Shown: positions 1 through 8,758, counted from the first letter of the stretch. The stretch: DNA of 64,000 nucleotides from Solidesulfovibrio sp. (GCF_038562415.1 NZ_JBCFBA010000018.1:51663-115662); one strand, 5' to 3'. Program-made: numbers and translations. The notes: a model not told the origin generated them from the sequence alone.

Positions 1-773
1 TCGCCAACACCCTGGTTTCCGCGGCCAGCGCCAAGAACCTGACCACCGCCGGCCAGGTCGGCTACTGGAAGAACAACCAGAACCCCTACATCTGGGCCGG
101 CGGCGCGTTTGAAGTGTCCGCCCTGGATCCGGTCAAGTTCTACGCCGACGTGATCTACGGCTCGGGCGCCTGGACCGACCACAAGGCCGCCAAGCGCGAA
201 GGCTGGATGATCGACTTCGGTGCCGAATACACCGGCATCGACGCCGTCACCCCGCAGGTCTTCGCTTTCTGGTCCACCGGCGAGGACAAGTCCACCCGCA
301 ACGGCTCCGAGCGCATGCCCTACATGCGTTCCTCCTGGGGACCCGGCAACAGCTTCCTGTTCGACAACAGCCAGGAGCTGGGCAAGGGTTCCAACATGTA
401 CACCGACCCCGTGGGCAACTACGGCCTCGGCGCTTCGCTCAACAACATCTCGTTTATCGAGAACCTGACCAACCGCCTGACCTTCGTGTACGTGCGCGGC
501 AACAACAGCCCCCGCGCCCTGCGCGACTCGCAACTCTACTTGAACAGCGCCTACATGACCATGGGCCATGACCTGACCACCAACGAGTACGTCATGGGCC
601 TGAACTTCGACACGAAGTACATGATCTACGAGAACCTGGCCGCCGTCATGGAGACCGGCTGGGCCCACGGCCAGTTCCAGGAGAGCGTCTGGGGCCATCG
701 CCTGGTCAGCCAGTCCGAGGCCAACGGCAACAACGCCTGGAAGGTCGCTTTCGGCCTGACCTACAAGTTCTAA
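1..773 (+). CDS. Outer-membrane porin, 3' part (gene enters from the left edge)
   Basis: The frame is open from the first bases to TAA at 771-773, so the start lies outside the window; a GTG at 114 is internal. The visible ~256 residues alternate polar and aromatic residues as in beta-strands and end in KVAFGLTYKF. The terminal Phe preceded by Tyr-Lys is the usual outer-membrane insertion signal. The sequence resembles the homotrimeric porins abundant in Desulfovibrio outer membranes, which passively transport small solutes (family knowledge). A strong intrinsic terminator follows about 28 bp downstream, so it is probably a monocistronic, highly expressed gene. Fold assignment is confident; substrate is unknown. 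Confidence 0.8.
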   Translation, partial: ANTLVSAASAKNLTTAGQVGYWKNNQNPYIWAGGAFEVSALDPVKFYADVIYGSGAWTDHKAAKREGWMIDFGAEYTGIDAVTPQVFAFWSTGEDKSTRNGSERMPYMRSSWGPGNSFLFDNSQELGKGSNMYTDPVGNYGLGASLNNISFIENLTNRLTFVYVRGNNSPRALRDSQLYLNSAYMTMGHDLTTNEYVMGLNFDTKYMIYENLAAVMETGWAHGQFQESVWGHRLVSQSEANGNNAWKVAFGLTYKF

Positions 774-795
774 GCGCGGCACCGTCGACCACGAC

Positions 796-830
796 GCACG
801 AGGGGGGCTTCGGCCCCCCTTTTTCGTGCC
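796..830 (+). terminator. Intrinsic terminator after the porin gene
   Basis: A perfect stem AGGGGGGC / GCCCCCCT closes a TTCG tetraloop and runs into a T tract (about 801-825). An outer GCACGA/TCGTGC pair lengthens the hairpin. It lies about 25 bp after the porin stop codon. Confidence 0.9.
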
Positions 831-913
831 CACCGCAATTGACGCCATGGCCCCGAAAGCGCACTTTGGGCGCCAACCCGCAACCGTCCGCAAGGACGCC
901 AAGGAGCCGTACC

Positions 914-1294
914 ATGGCCAAATCCGTCGTCGCCGCCACTGCCTCCACCGCCATCGGCCCCTATTCCCTGGGGGTCTGGGCCGGCGACCTGCTGTTCGTT
1001 TCCGGCCAGACCCCCATCGATCCGGCCACGGGCAGCGTCGTCCCCGGCGGCGTGGCCGAGCAGGCCAGACAGAGCATCAAGAACGTGGCCGCCATCCTCG
1101 CCTCCGCCGGCCTGACCCTGGACGATGTGGTCAAGTCCACGCTGTTCATCAAGGACATGGAGGCCTTTGCCACCATCAACGCCGTGTACGCCGAGTTTTT
1201 CCGCGAACCCTATCCGGCCCGTTCCTGCGTCGAGGTGGCCAGGCTTCCCCGGGACGTGCTGGTGGAACTGGAAGTGGTGGCCAAAAGGTCCTGA
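914..1294 (+). CDS. ridA: RidA family reactive-intermediate deaminase
   Basis: This 126-residue protein belongs to the YjgF/YER057c/UK114 family, whose RidA members hydrolyse enamine/imine intermediates released by PLP enzymes such as threonine dehydratase. Family features seen are an early GPYS, the FVSGQTPIDPATG stretch, the central N-VAAILASAGL helix region and a C-terminal Arg-Ser-Cys-Val-Glu-Val segment followed by LPRDVLVELE. In RidA the Arg of this segment binds the substrate carboxylate. The ATG at 914 is chosen because AAGGAG sits 8 bp upstream; an ATG at 839 in the same frame has no such site. The gene is cytoplasmic and apparently single. Confidence 0.88.
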   Translation: MAKSVVAATASTAIGPYSLGVWAGDLLFVSGQTPIDPATGSVVPGGVAEQARQSIKNVAAILASAGLTLDDVVKSTLFIKDMEAFATINAVYAEFFREPYPARSCVEVARLPRDVLVELEVVAKRS

Positions 1295-1321
1295 CCCGGG
1301 CCTTGCCGGTCACGCCATGCG

Positions 1322-1344
1322 TGGCGCGTGATTATGGCGCGCCA
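1322..1344. promoter_or_regulatory. Inverted repeat upstream of tunR
   Basis: TGGCGCG and CGCGCCA form a perfect 7-bp inverted repeat with a 9-nt spacer, in the 111-bp gap between ridA and tunR. It could end ridA transcription, though no T tract follows, or it could be an operator for tunR. Nothing in the sequence decides between them. Confidence 0.35.
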
Positions 1345-1405
1345 TGCTTGACTTTCCTCGCCAGGGTGGGGAACTTGTCGCATGCTGTAACCACGGGGAG
1401 TTCCC

Positions 1406-2482
1406 ATGCCTGATGCGAAAAACACCGGCCCGGACGGCGGTGGCGGGCGGTTCCGGGCCGCCCGGATCTTTTCCGTTCCGGACGACGTGAAGTTCCTGGA
1501 CACCCTGGAGCTCACGCGCCTGTCCGAAGCCTTCTCCGCCTGGACGGACCGGGCCGGCCGGCCCGACGTGGCCGTGTCGCGAAACCGCGTGCGCCTGATC
1601 TACCTGATGCTGCGCCACACCGGCGCCCGCCTGGGCGAGGTCCTGGGCCTGGACGACCGCCACGACATCAACCTCGACACCCTGGCCGTCACCTACGCCC
1701 ACGGCGAGGGCGAGGGCCGCGAGGTGCAGATCCCGGCCGAACTGGGCGAGGCCCTGGCCGAAGTCTTCGCCAATCCGGCCTACGCCTCCTTGCGCGGCCT
1801 GCTCTTTCGCCTGGACCAGGGCCATGTGCGCCGCAAGTTCTACGAGCGGGCCGAGGAGTGCGGCTTTACCAAGGAGCTCGTCAACCCGAGCACCATCCGC
1901 CGCTCCCGGGCCGTGGAACTGCTGCGCGACGACGTGCCCCTGCCCGTGGTCCAGCGCATCCTGGGCCATTCCACGGCCGACCTGACCGCCGCCTTCCTGC
2001 ACCTGCCCGAGGAGCAGCGCCGCAAGGTCGAACGCCAGGTCCTGGCCCGGGAAACCCGCCGCACCAGCGCCCGAAACGCCTTCTTCGGCCGGGTCGCCCA
2101 GGTGCGCAAGGGCGACATCCAGACGCAGGTCGTGGTGGAAAGCCTCGGCGGCCACGCCGTGTCCTCGGTCATCACCAACGAGAGCCTCAAAAACCTGGGC
2201 GTCACCGAAGGCAGCTTCGTCACGGCCGAAATCAAGGCGCCCTGGGTCGTGCTCGAAGCCTGCGACGAGTTGCCGCGGGCCACCACCACCAACCGGTTTT
2301 TGGGGACGGTGGAACTGACCCGCATCGGCGAACTGACCTCGGAGGTCATCGTGGTGCTGTCCGACGGCACGCGGCTTTGCGCGCTCATCACCACCCAAAG
2401 CGCCCGGGAACTGGAACTGGCCGAGGGCCGGCAGATCTGGGCCATGTTCAACGCTTTCGCCGTGGTCCTCCACGTGGATTGA
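1406..2482 (+). CDS. tunR: TunR-type tungstate-responsive regulator (integrase-like DNA-binding domain + two TOBE domains)
   Basis: This 358-residue protein has a tyrosine-recombinase-like region at about 35-205 and two Mop/TOBE oxyanion-binding repeats at about 223-290 and 295-358. This architecture matches TunR, described in sulfate reducers as a tungstate-sensing repressor of molybdate/tungstate uptake genes. The recombinase fold shows the first catalytic Arg (HTGAR, R75) and the LGHSTADLT motif. However, the nucleophilic Tyr position is Phe (AAFLH, F197) and the HxxR box reads PSTIRR. It should therefore bind DNA without cutting it. The ATG has a GGGGAG site 6 bp upstream. A UspA gene follows 5 bp after the stop, suggesting cotranscription. 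No Mo/W transporter lies nearby, so its targets are elsewhere. Confidence 0.85.
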   Translation: MPDAKNTGPDGGGGRFRAARIFSVPDDVKFLDTLELTRLSEAFSAWTDRAGRPDVAVSRNRVRLIYLMLRHTGARLGEVLGLDDRHDINLDTLAVTYAHGEGEGREVQIPAELGEALAEVFANPAYASLRGLLFRLDQGHVRRKFYERAEECGFTKELVNPSTIRRSRAVELLRDDVPLPVVQRILGHSTADLTAAFLHLPEEQRRKVERQVLARETRRTSARNAFFGRVAQVRKGDIQTQVVVESLGGHAVSSVITNESLKNLGVTEGSFVTAEIKAPWVVLEACDELPRATTTNRFLGTVELTRIGELTSEVIVVLSDGTRLCALITTQSARELELAEGRQIWAMFNAFAVVLHVD

Positions 2483-2487
2483 CGGAC

Positions 2488-2907
2488 ATGAAAACGCTCA
2501 TCGTGTGTCTGGACGGCTCCCCGCTGTCGCTTCGCGCCCTGGACCTGGCCATCGAGGCCTCCCGGTGCCAACCGGCGGACATCCTGGCCGTGACGGTGGT
2601 GGAAGCCCTGTCCTTTTTCGACTGCCAGGCCAAGGATTGCGAGGCGGCCTTTGCCCACATCCTGCGCGAACCCAAGCGCGTCCTGGCCGAGGCGCAAGCC
2701 TACGCCGCCGAGCGCGGCGCCGCCATCCGCACCCTGGCCGAACCCGGCCGGCCGGCCGAGACCGTGGCCCGCATCGCCCGGCAAGAGGGCGCCGACGCCA
2801 TCTACATCGGCAGCCAGGGCAAGGACGACGTGGAAAAGCTCCTGCTCGGCAGCGTCTCCACGCGGCTGGTCCAGATCGCGCCCTGCACGGTGGTGGTGGT
2901 GCGCTAG
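2488..2907 (+). CDS. Universal stress protein UspA family
   Basis: This 139-residue single Usp domain begins KTLIVCLDGSPLSLRALDLA, as usual for the family. It carries an ATP-binding-type motif near the end (GSQGKDD followed by LLGSVSTRLVQIAPCTVVVVR), close to the family G-2x-G-9x-G(S/T) loop. Members are cytoplasmic and often bind ATP or respond to starvation and redox stress (family knowledge). Its ATG is 5 bp after the tunR stop, so the two genes are probably cotranscribed. The gene ends in front of a convergent autotransporter gene. Confidence 0.88.
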   Translation: MKTLIVCLDGSPLSLRALDLAIEASRCQPADILAVTVVEALSFFDCQAKDCEAAFAHILREPKRVLAEAQAYAAERGAAIRTLAEPGRPAETVARIARQEGADAIYIGSQGKDDVEKLLLGSVSTRLVQIAPCTVVVVR

Positions 2908-2917
2908 TGTTGCGTCC

Positions 2918-2958
2918 CTGAAAAATACGCTCGTATTTTTCAGAATAATTAATTATTC
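2918..2958. terminator. Hairpin plus AT-rich palindrome between convergent genes
   Basis: CTGAAAAATAC / GTATTTTTCAG is a perfect 11-bp stem with a GCTC loop (2918-2943). It is immediately followed by a perfect 16-bp palindrome, GAATAATTAATTATTC (2943-2958). Placed between the uspA and autotransporter 3' ends, it is best read as a bidirectional terminator. The second palindrome is unusually AT-rich for this genome. Confidence 0.65.
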
Positions 2959-3012
2959 TTCGGTGTTATCCGTAAAACGGGCCACATCCCCTTCGAGGAT
3001 GCGCCACTCGCC

Positions 3013-5805
3013 CTAGAAGGTCAGGCGCGCCCCCAGGGACAGGGACAGGTCCGAGCGCGCCGCCCCGGCCGTGGCGTCGAAGCGGGCGGACAGCGCCTGG
3101 CCGCCGCGCCCGACAAGGTGCAGGGCCGCGCCGAATCGCCCCTGATCGCGGTCGGCCTGGCCGCCGTCCGTGGAAAACGCGCGCCCCGGCGCCCCCTCGA
3201 AGGCGGCGCGCACGGCCGGGGCCGCCGCCCCGAACTCGTGGCGCCAGCCGCCCCAGGCCTCGGGCCGCAGGCGAAGCCGCCCCAGCTCGAAGGTCTTCTC
3301 CAGGCGCAGACCGAGCACCGAGGTCAGTGATACGTCGGTTGCCGCCGGATACAGCAGGTTGGCCGCCCCGGCCCCGGATTCCCCGGCCGCGTCGCGCGCG
3401 AGCAGCAGATACTGGCCCTCGACAAAGGGCTCCACCGCAAATCCCCCGCCGAACTCCTGGACGCGGCCGGCCCGCAGATAGCCGAGCAGTTCGCGCATGG
3501 TCGTATTGCCCGACGCCGTGGCCCCCCAAAACGGGAGGGGCCGCTCGGCGTAGGCCTGGTGCGCGCCGTACGTGACCAGCGCGTCCAGGGTCCAGGGAAA
3601 CGCGTCCAGGGACAGGTACGGCCCCAACCGCCAGACATGGTCGTCGCTTTTGCCCTTGCCGCCGTAAAAATCGGCCCGGGACCAGGCATAGCCGCCCGTG
3701 AGCCCCAGGCGCAGCCACGGGGCCGGCCGCCCGCCGGCCCCGCCCATGACCCCGGTCAGGTCGCTGCCGTAGCCCGGCGCGCCGCCGCTGGCCGCGCCCT
3801 GGCCCCGGCCGCCGTAGAAGGCGGCGAAGGCCTCCAGGGGACCTTCGCCGCCCCGGCCGGCCGGGGCTGCCGGGGCGGCGGGCAGGGCCGCCTGCCAGGG
3901 CGCGGGGGAAAGCCCCGGGGCGCGGCCAGCCCCCGCCGCGTCCGCCGCCGCGACCAGATCGGCCGCCCCGGCCGGCACGGCGGCAAAGCCCGCCGGCGCC
4001 AGGCCCGCGCCCTCCTGTCCGCCGCGAAGCCCGCCCAGGCGGGTGGCAAAGGCGCTGGTGAAGGCCGAGGCCCCGTCCACGGCCAGGACCATGGCCCGGG
4101 TCTGCGGCCCGGGGGAAAGCTGCGCCGTGGCCGCCACCGGATCGGCATACTGGTCCAGGCGGCCGATGAGCCCTTCCATGCCCGGCGTGACCGCGAGCGT
4201 CAGGCTGTCCAGGGCCGAGCCCAGGGATCGGTTGGCCGAAAGCCGCCCGTACCAGCCCGTGTCCCGCAGGGCCGTGACCGTCAGGTCCCGGCCGTCGGCC
4301 CCGGAGACGAAGCGCACCATGGGCAGGTTGCTCGACACGGCCAGCCCCGTTTCCGGGGCGGCCAGGCTCGCGGCGCTGGCAATGGCGTAGCGTTGGCCGG
4401 CCGGGACGTAGCCGGTGGCGTCGAAGGTCAGGGACAGGGTCGTGTCCCCGGCCAGGGAAAGCCGCTCCACGTTGGCGATGGGGGCCGACGTTGCGAGCGG
4501 GGACAAGGCAAAGGCCAGGTTCGAGCCGCCGTCCACGGTCATGGCGTCGCTGCCGCCGCCGAGGTCCACCGCGCCGGACAGCGCCCCGCCGCGCACGGTC
4601 AGGCTGTCGTTGCCGTCCGCCGTGCGCACGGCGTAGGCGCCGCCGGTGATGGCCCCGGTGTTGACGATGGCCGTATCCCCGGCATCGGCCCGCACGGCCG
4701 TGCCCGGGCTCTGGATGATGCCGGTGTTGCGAAGCGTGTTGCCCTGGCTGGCCAGCGGCGCGGCCAGGGACCCGGCCACGGGCTGGCGGCCGAGAAACAG
4801 CACGGCCACGTCCTCGGTGCCGCCCAGGCCGTATTTCGTGGCCGTGGCGCCCGTGATGGCCCCGTTGTTGGTGACGGTATAGCCCGGGGAGGAGATGAGC
4901 AGCCCCTGGCCGCCGGACACGGTCGCCCCGGCGTCGATGACGACCGTGTCGCCGCGCGGCTGGAACAGCCGGCCGGCCCACAGCGTGTCCAGGTCGCCGG
5001 TGACGTGGAAGTCCCCGGAGCCGTTGCCGGCGGTGTAGAGGTAGGAGGCCAGGGAATAGACGGCATAGAGCGTGTAGGGCCGCCCGCCGAGAACGATGAA
5101 TTCCGACAGCCCCCGGATGTCGGCCAGGCTCTCGCCGTAGCCCCAGCGGTAGGTGTAGCCGAGCTGGGTCCAGGGGAAGTTGGAGGCGCCGTAGGCCTCG
5201 GCCATCCAGTTGGCGTAATAGGCGGTGAAGTCGGCGTAGGCCGCGTCGGACATGCCGGCGGGCTGGACGCCGGGGGCGAAGGTGCCCAGGGAGGTCGGCT
5301 GGGCGGCGATGGACGGGTCGCGCGTGGGCCGCTGGATGGTATTGCTGTCCGGGGAGACGAGCATCTCCACGATGGCGTTGTTGGAATTGGTCGCCGCCAT
5401 GCCGACGGCCCGGGAGGTCTCCAGATGGACGTCGGCCGCCGTGACGCCCAGCCGCGCCCAGTAGGACTTGAGCTCGCCGCCGATGGTCACCCAGGTGGCG
5501 CTGGTGGCGGGCGAACCGTAGACCGTCATGGCCAGGCCCGGGTAGGCGCTTTGGTAGTAGGCATCCTTGGTGAAGGTGGCGGCCACGAGCTTGCCGTCCA
5601 CGTAGGTGTTGCCGTCGCCGCTGCCGGGGCCGGCGACGACCTTGAGGCCGGTGACGATCCAGGGGCCGGGATTGGCGGCATTGGCCTGCGCTTCGGCCAC
5701 GGCCTGGTCGTACTGGCTGGTGTAATCGGCCCGGGCGAGGCAAGGGAGGGACAGCAGGCACAGCAGCACCGACACGGAAACACGCAACGCGGCCGATGGA
5801 GGCAT
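3013..5805 (-). CDS. Autotransporter (type Va) with C-terminal beta-barrel
   Basis: About 930 residues. A signal peptide covers roughly the first 26 residues (hydrophobic VSVSVLLCLLSLPCLARA). A passenger of about 550-600 residues follows, with Gly/Asn/Thr repeats typical of beta-helices (for example NNGAITGATATKYG, NTGIIQSPGTAVRA, NTGAITGGAYAVRT). An Ala/Pro/Gly-rich linker (about 590-660) leads to a roughly 270-residue barrel ending in SLGARLTF with terminal Phe. The ATG at 5805 has GAGGTG upstream; a TTG at 5838 lacks a site. The barrel inserts in the outer membrane and exports the passenger. No protease triad is evident, so an adhesin or surface coat is likely (inference). Single gene, convergent with uspA. 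Confidence 0.82.
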   Translation of the reverse strand: MPPSAALRVSVSVLLCLLSLPCLARADYTSQYDQAVAEAQANAANPGPWIVTGLKVVAGPGSGDGNTYVDGKLVAATFTKDAYYQSAYPGLAMTVYGSPATSATWVTIGGELKSYWARLGVTAADVHLETSRAVGMAATNSNNAIVEMLVSPDSNTIQRPTRDPSIAAQPTSLGTFAPGVQPAGMSDAAYADFTAYYANWMAEAYGASNFPWTQLGYTYRWGYGESLADIRGLSEFIVLGGRPYTLYAVYSLASYLYTAGNGSGDFHVTGDLDTLWAGRLFQPRGDTVVIDAGATVSGGQGLLISSPGYTVTNNGAITGATATKYGLGGTEDVAVLFLGRQPVAGSLAAPLASQGNTLRNTGIIQSPGTAVRADAGDTAIVNTGAITGGAYAVRTADGNDSLTVRGGALSGAVDLGGGSDAMTVDGGSNLAFALSPLATSAPIANVERLSLAGDTTLSLTFDATGYVPAGQRYAIASAASLAAPETGLAVSSNLPMVRFVSGADGRDLTVTALRDTGWYGRLSANRSLGSALDSLTLAVTPGMEGLIGRLDQYADPVAATAQLSPGPQTRAMVLAVDGASAFTSAFATRLGGLRGGQEGAGLAPAGFAAVPAGAADLVAAADAAGAGRAPGLSPAPWQAALPAAPAAPAGRGGEGPLEAFAAFYGGRGQGAASGGAPGYGSDLTGVMGGAGGRPAPWLRLGLTGGYAWSRADFYGGKGKSDDHVWRLGPYLSLDAFPWTLDALVTYGAHQAYAERPLPFWGATASGNTTMRELLGYLRAGRVQEFGGGFAVEPFVEGQYLLLARDAAGESGAGAANLLYPAATDVSLTSVLGLRLEKTFELGRLRLRPEAWGGWRHEFGAAAPAVRAAFEGAPGRAFSTDGGQADRDQGRFGAALHLVGRGGQALSARFDATAGAARSDLSLSLGARLTF

Positions 5806-5946
5806 GGCAGGCACCTCACTGCTTTGGGGATATTCCAAGCCTAGACGGGATGTCGCCCTGCGTCAATGCGCTCGCGGCCGCGCAAAAGACGGCCACAGCA
5901 CCGAGGCGCTCCCGTATCCTGTCGGCACCGACGAGTTGAGGCACGC

Positions 5947-5987
5947 AAAAAAGAGCCGCGCCCTCCCCGGCTTGGGAAGGGCGCGGC
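5947..5987 (-). terminator. Intrinsic terminator of nrfHA
   Basis: On the minus strand, GCCGCGCCCT pairs with AGGGCGCGGC around a 13-nt loop and is followed by TCTTTTTT. It lies about 25 bp after the nrfA stop codon. Confidence 0.85.
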
Positions 5988-6011
5988 CCAACGCCTCTGC
6001 GGTCCGACGCA

Positions 6012-7478
6012 TCAGAAGCGTTGCTGCACGCCCATGGGGTCCTTGAATTCCATTTCCGGATGGCCGGGCAGCTTTTTCGTGCCCCGGCCTTCCAGGTACT
6101 TGGCCAGTTCCAGATCGATGGCCAGCGGCACCTCCACGCCGGCCTTGGTCAGGGCCTGGCGCAGGTAACCCTCGGCCTTGACGGCGAAGGCGATGGAATC
6201 GCCCAGGATGCGCAAGGCCTCGGTGGGGTTGTGGAAGCCCATGGAGTTTTCCGCGCCGATGAAAAGCGAGCGATAGAACGCCTCTTCGTAGAACTCCTTG
6301 GCCTTGTCGTAGAAGGCCTTGTCGATGGCCTTGCCTTCGGCCTGGGCCTTGTGGGCGATTTCAAACAGCTTGGCCGTGGCCGCCGTGGCGTTGCCGGCCC
6401 GGATCTGCAGCGAAACCGTGCGGTCCTGGATGGCGATGACCTGCTCCTTGAGCCAGTCGGCGCTTTCGCTGTGGCATTGGATGCAGGCCTTCATGTCGTT
6501 TTTGAGGGGACTGGTCACGCGGTGGTCGGAAATCTTGTGCACGCCGACCTTGGTATAGGGCATGTGGCAGTCGGCGCAGGCGGCGCCGGCCTTCCAGTGC
6601 ACGCTGTTGTTGGAGAAGAACTCGAACTCCGGGTGACGGATAAAGGCCAGCTTGAAGCCGGTGACCGTCTGCTTCCATTCCTTGATGGTCTCGTCGGACC
6701 GCAGCTTGTGGATGATATTCTCGACGGTGATGTTGCCCCACTTGCTGTCCTGCCAGGGAAAGAACAGGCCCACCGACTGCATGTCGGCGTTTTTGGGGAT
6801 GGCGTAGGTCACGTGGCACTGGGCGCACACCACCGTGCGCATCTCCTGGCGGGTGAGTTTTTGCCAGTCCACGCCCATGCCCTCCAGGGCCGGCACCAGG
6901 CTGAAGCCGCGAGAAACATTGAGCGCCATGTCCTTGTTGTTGTGGCAGTCGATGCAGGCCACGCCCAGGGTGCGGAATTTCTCCGGAATCTTGTCCAGGA
7001 CTTCCTTGAACGGCAACTTGTAGTAGTCCACGCCCATTTCCTTGACGAGCATGGGGGCGTAGGGCGTCTTGCAGCTCAGGCACACGCCGCCGGCCTTAAG
7101 GCGCGAGGCGTCGATTTCCAGTTGGTCGCGCAGCATGTAGGCGTGGCCGCGCGGCTCGTTGTATTCGACGCCGAACCCCCAGCCGCTGAACAGAAGCGCC
7201 ATGTAGGGGAATTCGGCCAGCTTGTCGTAGGTGATGCGGTCGGCGTCGAAGCCCCGCTTGTATTTGCTTTTTCCGGCCGGGGTGGGTTCCTCGGTCTTTT
7301 TCCAGGACTCGTACTCTTCCGGATAGGCCTTGCCCCACACGGCCGGGTCGATCTCCCCGTCGGGGATGGTCACGGTCTTGACCGGTTCGGGCTTGGGCGG
7401 CGAGCAGGCGTAGGGGACGAAGAAAAAAGCGGCAATGATGGCGGCCAAGGCCGCATGGCGTATGGATTTGCCCCGCAT
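6012..7478 (-). CDS. nrfA: Cytochrome c nitrite reductase, catalytic subunit
   Basis: This 488-residue protein performs six-electron reduction of nitrite to ammonium in the periplasm. It has the diagnostic active-site heme motif CLSCK (C133-K137), where Lys replaces the usual His as heme ligand, plus four CxxCH motifs: CIDCH (175), CAQCH (218), CADCH (301) and CIQCH (332). The N-terminus is a hydrophobic export segment ending near C25 (VPYACSPP), possibly a lipobox. Length and heme count match the pentaheme family. AGAGGGA lies upstream of the ATG. It follows nrfH by about 33 bp and a terminator follows it, so nrfHA is a two-gene operon. Confidence 0.96.
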   Translation of the reverse strand: MRGKSIRHAALAAIIAAFFFVPYACSPPKPEPVKTVTIPDGEIDPAVWGKAYPEEYESWKKTEEPTPAGKSKYKRGFDADRITYDKLAEFPYMALLFSGWGFGVEYNEPRGHAYMLRDQLEIDASRLKAGGVCLSCKTPYAPMLVKEMGVDYYKLPFKEVLDKIPEKFRTLGVACIDCHNNKDMALNVSRGFSLVPALEGMGVDWQKLTRQEMRTVVCAQCHVTYAIPKNADMQSVGLFFPWQDSKWGNITVENIIHKLRSDETIKEWKQTVTGFKLAFIRHPEFEFFSNNSVHWKAGAACADCHMPYTKVGVHKISDHRVTSPLKNDMKACIQCHSESADWLKEQVIAIQDRTVSLQIRAGNATAATAKLFEIAHKAQAEGKAIDKAFYDKAKEFYEEAFYRSLFIGAENSMGFHNPTEALRILGDSIAFAVKAEGYLRQALTKAGVEVPLAIDLELAKYLEGRGTKKLPGHPEMEFKDPMGVQQRF

Positions 7479-7511
7479 GGTCTTCCCTCTCTCGGTTTTG
7501 CCGGTTGTTTT

Positions 7512-7973
7512 TCAGCGAGTCAGCGGCACGCCCACATGCTTGTGCATGACACGGCGATGGCAGTCCCAGCAGTAGCGCTTCTGGTCGAGCATCTCCACGG
7601 CCGTCTCGTGGCAGCGGATGCAGTTGGCCTGGACGACGGCCTTGCCGTGGGCGGAAATGCGGATGTCCTCCGGAACCCGGCCGGAATGGAAGACGAAGAC
7701 GTCCTTCATGCCGTCGATGGACTTCCAGACGTAATGCCCGGCCAGGTTGTCGTTGGGCAGGTGGCAGTCCACGCACCGGATGCGCTTGTGGGCTCCGTGA
7801 TGGAACCAGGCCTCGTACTCGGCCTCCATGACGTGGCAGGAGGCGCAGAAATCGGGCGATTCGGATTTGGCCAGAAGCCTGGGCGGCCCCAGGGCCAGGA
7901 AAAGCCCCAGCCCCACCGCGGCCAGGCCGATGACGGCGACAATCCGCACGCCCCGTTTGCCGGCATGCCCCAT
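7512..7973 (-). CDS. nrfH: NrfH membrane-anchored tetraheme quinol dehydrogenase
   Basis: This 153-residue NapC/NirT-family cytochrome has one N-terminal membrane helix (about 10-32) and four CxxCH heme motifs: CASCH, CVDCH, CIRCH and CWDCH. In Desulfovibrio, NrfH takes electrons from menaquinol and forms a tight complex with NrfA (established). A GAGAGGGG-type ribosome site precedes the ATG at 7973. It is the first gene of the nrfHA operon. The roughly 180 bp upstream, up to the VanZ-like gene, must hold the promoter, but I see no convincing -35/-10 or FNR/HcpR-type operator there. Confidence 0.95.
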   Translation of the reverse strand: MGHAGKRGVRIVAVIGLAAVGLGLFLALGPPRLLAKSESPDFCASCHVMEAEYEAWFHHGAHKRIRCVDCHLPNDNLAGHYVWKSIDGMKDVFVFHSGRVPEDIRISAHGKAVVQANCIRCHETAVEMLDQKRYCWDCHRRVMHKHVGVPLTR

Positions 7974-8153
7974 GATCCCCTCTCCTGGTCTTAAGGTTAG
8001 GGAATCACGTTACAACAGCCGGCGGAACATGACAACGCGCGAAGCCGGGAATCCGGCCTATATGTGAAAATAATGCGATCTATTCGGGAAGCGCCATGCG
8101 CGGGTCGGCCCGGCCGGGTCACGGGCCGTGCAGGCCGCGCCCCGGTGGGACGC

Positions 8154-8534
8154 CTACTCGTCAAGCCCCCGGCAGCCCCGGCAGCGGGCCCTGAGCATCT
8201 CCGAAAGCCAGATGCCCACGAACACGCCCAGGGCGTTGGCCACGGCGTCGCCCATGCTGGCCGAACGGCCCGGCACGAAGGACTGGCCCCACTCCAGCAG
8301 CCCGCCCAGGACGATCATCAGGTAGGCGGCCACCCGGGCCCGGTCGCCCCGGGCAAAGGCCCACAGCGGCAAGGCCCCGAGCCAGGCGTAGGTCAGGCCG
8401 TGGTAGAGCTTGTCGGCGTTCCAGAAATCCAGCGGCAATTCCAGGCGCGGGGTCAGCGACAGCCAGACCGTGGCGGCCACGGAAACAATCCAGACCGCCA
8501 GCATGAACCGGCGGAACATCGGCGTTTCGATCAC
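8154..8534 (-). CDS. VanZ-like small membrane protein
   Basis: This 126-residue protein has three or four hydrophobic helices and the VanZ-family pattern: an initial helix followed by a DKLYHGLTYAWLG segment, then LEWGQSFVPGRSASMGDAVAN. The GTG at 8534 is chosen because GGGAGGAG is positioned just upstream; an ATG at 8519 would shorten the protein by five residues. VanZ homologues are widespread inner-membrane proteins of mostly unknown role. It is transcribed away from the ORP cluster and the gap of about 320 bp between them holds the sigma-54 promoter described below. Confidence 0.75.
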   Translation of the reverse strand: MIETPMFRRFMLAVWIVSVAATVWLSLTPRLELPLDFWNADKLYHGLTYAWLGALPLWAFARGDRARVAAYLMIVLGGLLEWGQSFVPGRSASMGDAVANALGVFVGIWLSEMLRARCRGCRGLDE

Positions 8535-8741
8535 GGCTCCTCCCGTCCCGAAGCCGGGCGGCCCCGGGGACGCGCCCAGACGACGGCGCGGCGTACCCTA
8601 TCCCGGCCTCCGGGAAATGGCCAGGGGCAAGCGCGCACCCGGTGTCCGGGCGAGGAATACGCCCGGTTCGCCCCGGCCTTTCCCGGCCGCGACCAGCCGC
8701 GCAACGGCAAATGGCGATAAAAACGCCCTCTTTTTCAATTC

Positions 8742-8758
8742 GGGCTTATAATAAGCCC
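8742..8758. promoter_or_regulatory. Inverted repeat, candidate enhancer-binding-protein site
   Basis: GGGCTTATAATAAGCCC is a 7-bp inverted repeat with a 3-nt centre. It lies about 63 bp upstream of the sigma-54 promoter GG. Distance and symmetry fit an upstream activating sequence for a sigma-54 enhancer-binding protein. It is also the only AT-rich patch in the gap at 8535-8857, which otherwise shows no gene. Confidence 0.45.

Noticed and set aside
3559..5844. Long open frame on the plus strand opposite the autotransporter (761 codons)
   Set aside because: It is antisense to a gene with a signal peptide, repeats and beta-barrel. Its translation is Gly/Arg/Pro-rich with no family motif, as expected from high-GC antisense frames.
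6021..7994. 657-codon plus-strand frame opposite nrfA and nrfH
   Set aside because: It covers both heme-protein genes on the opposite strand and has no recognisable domain.
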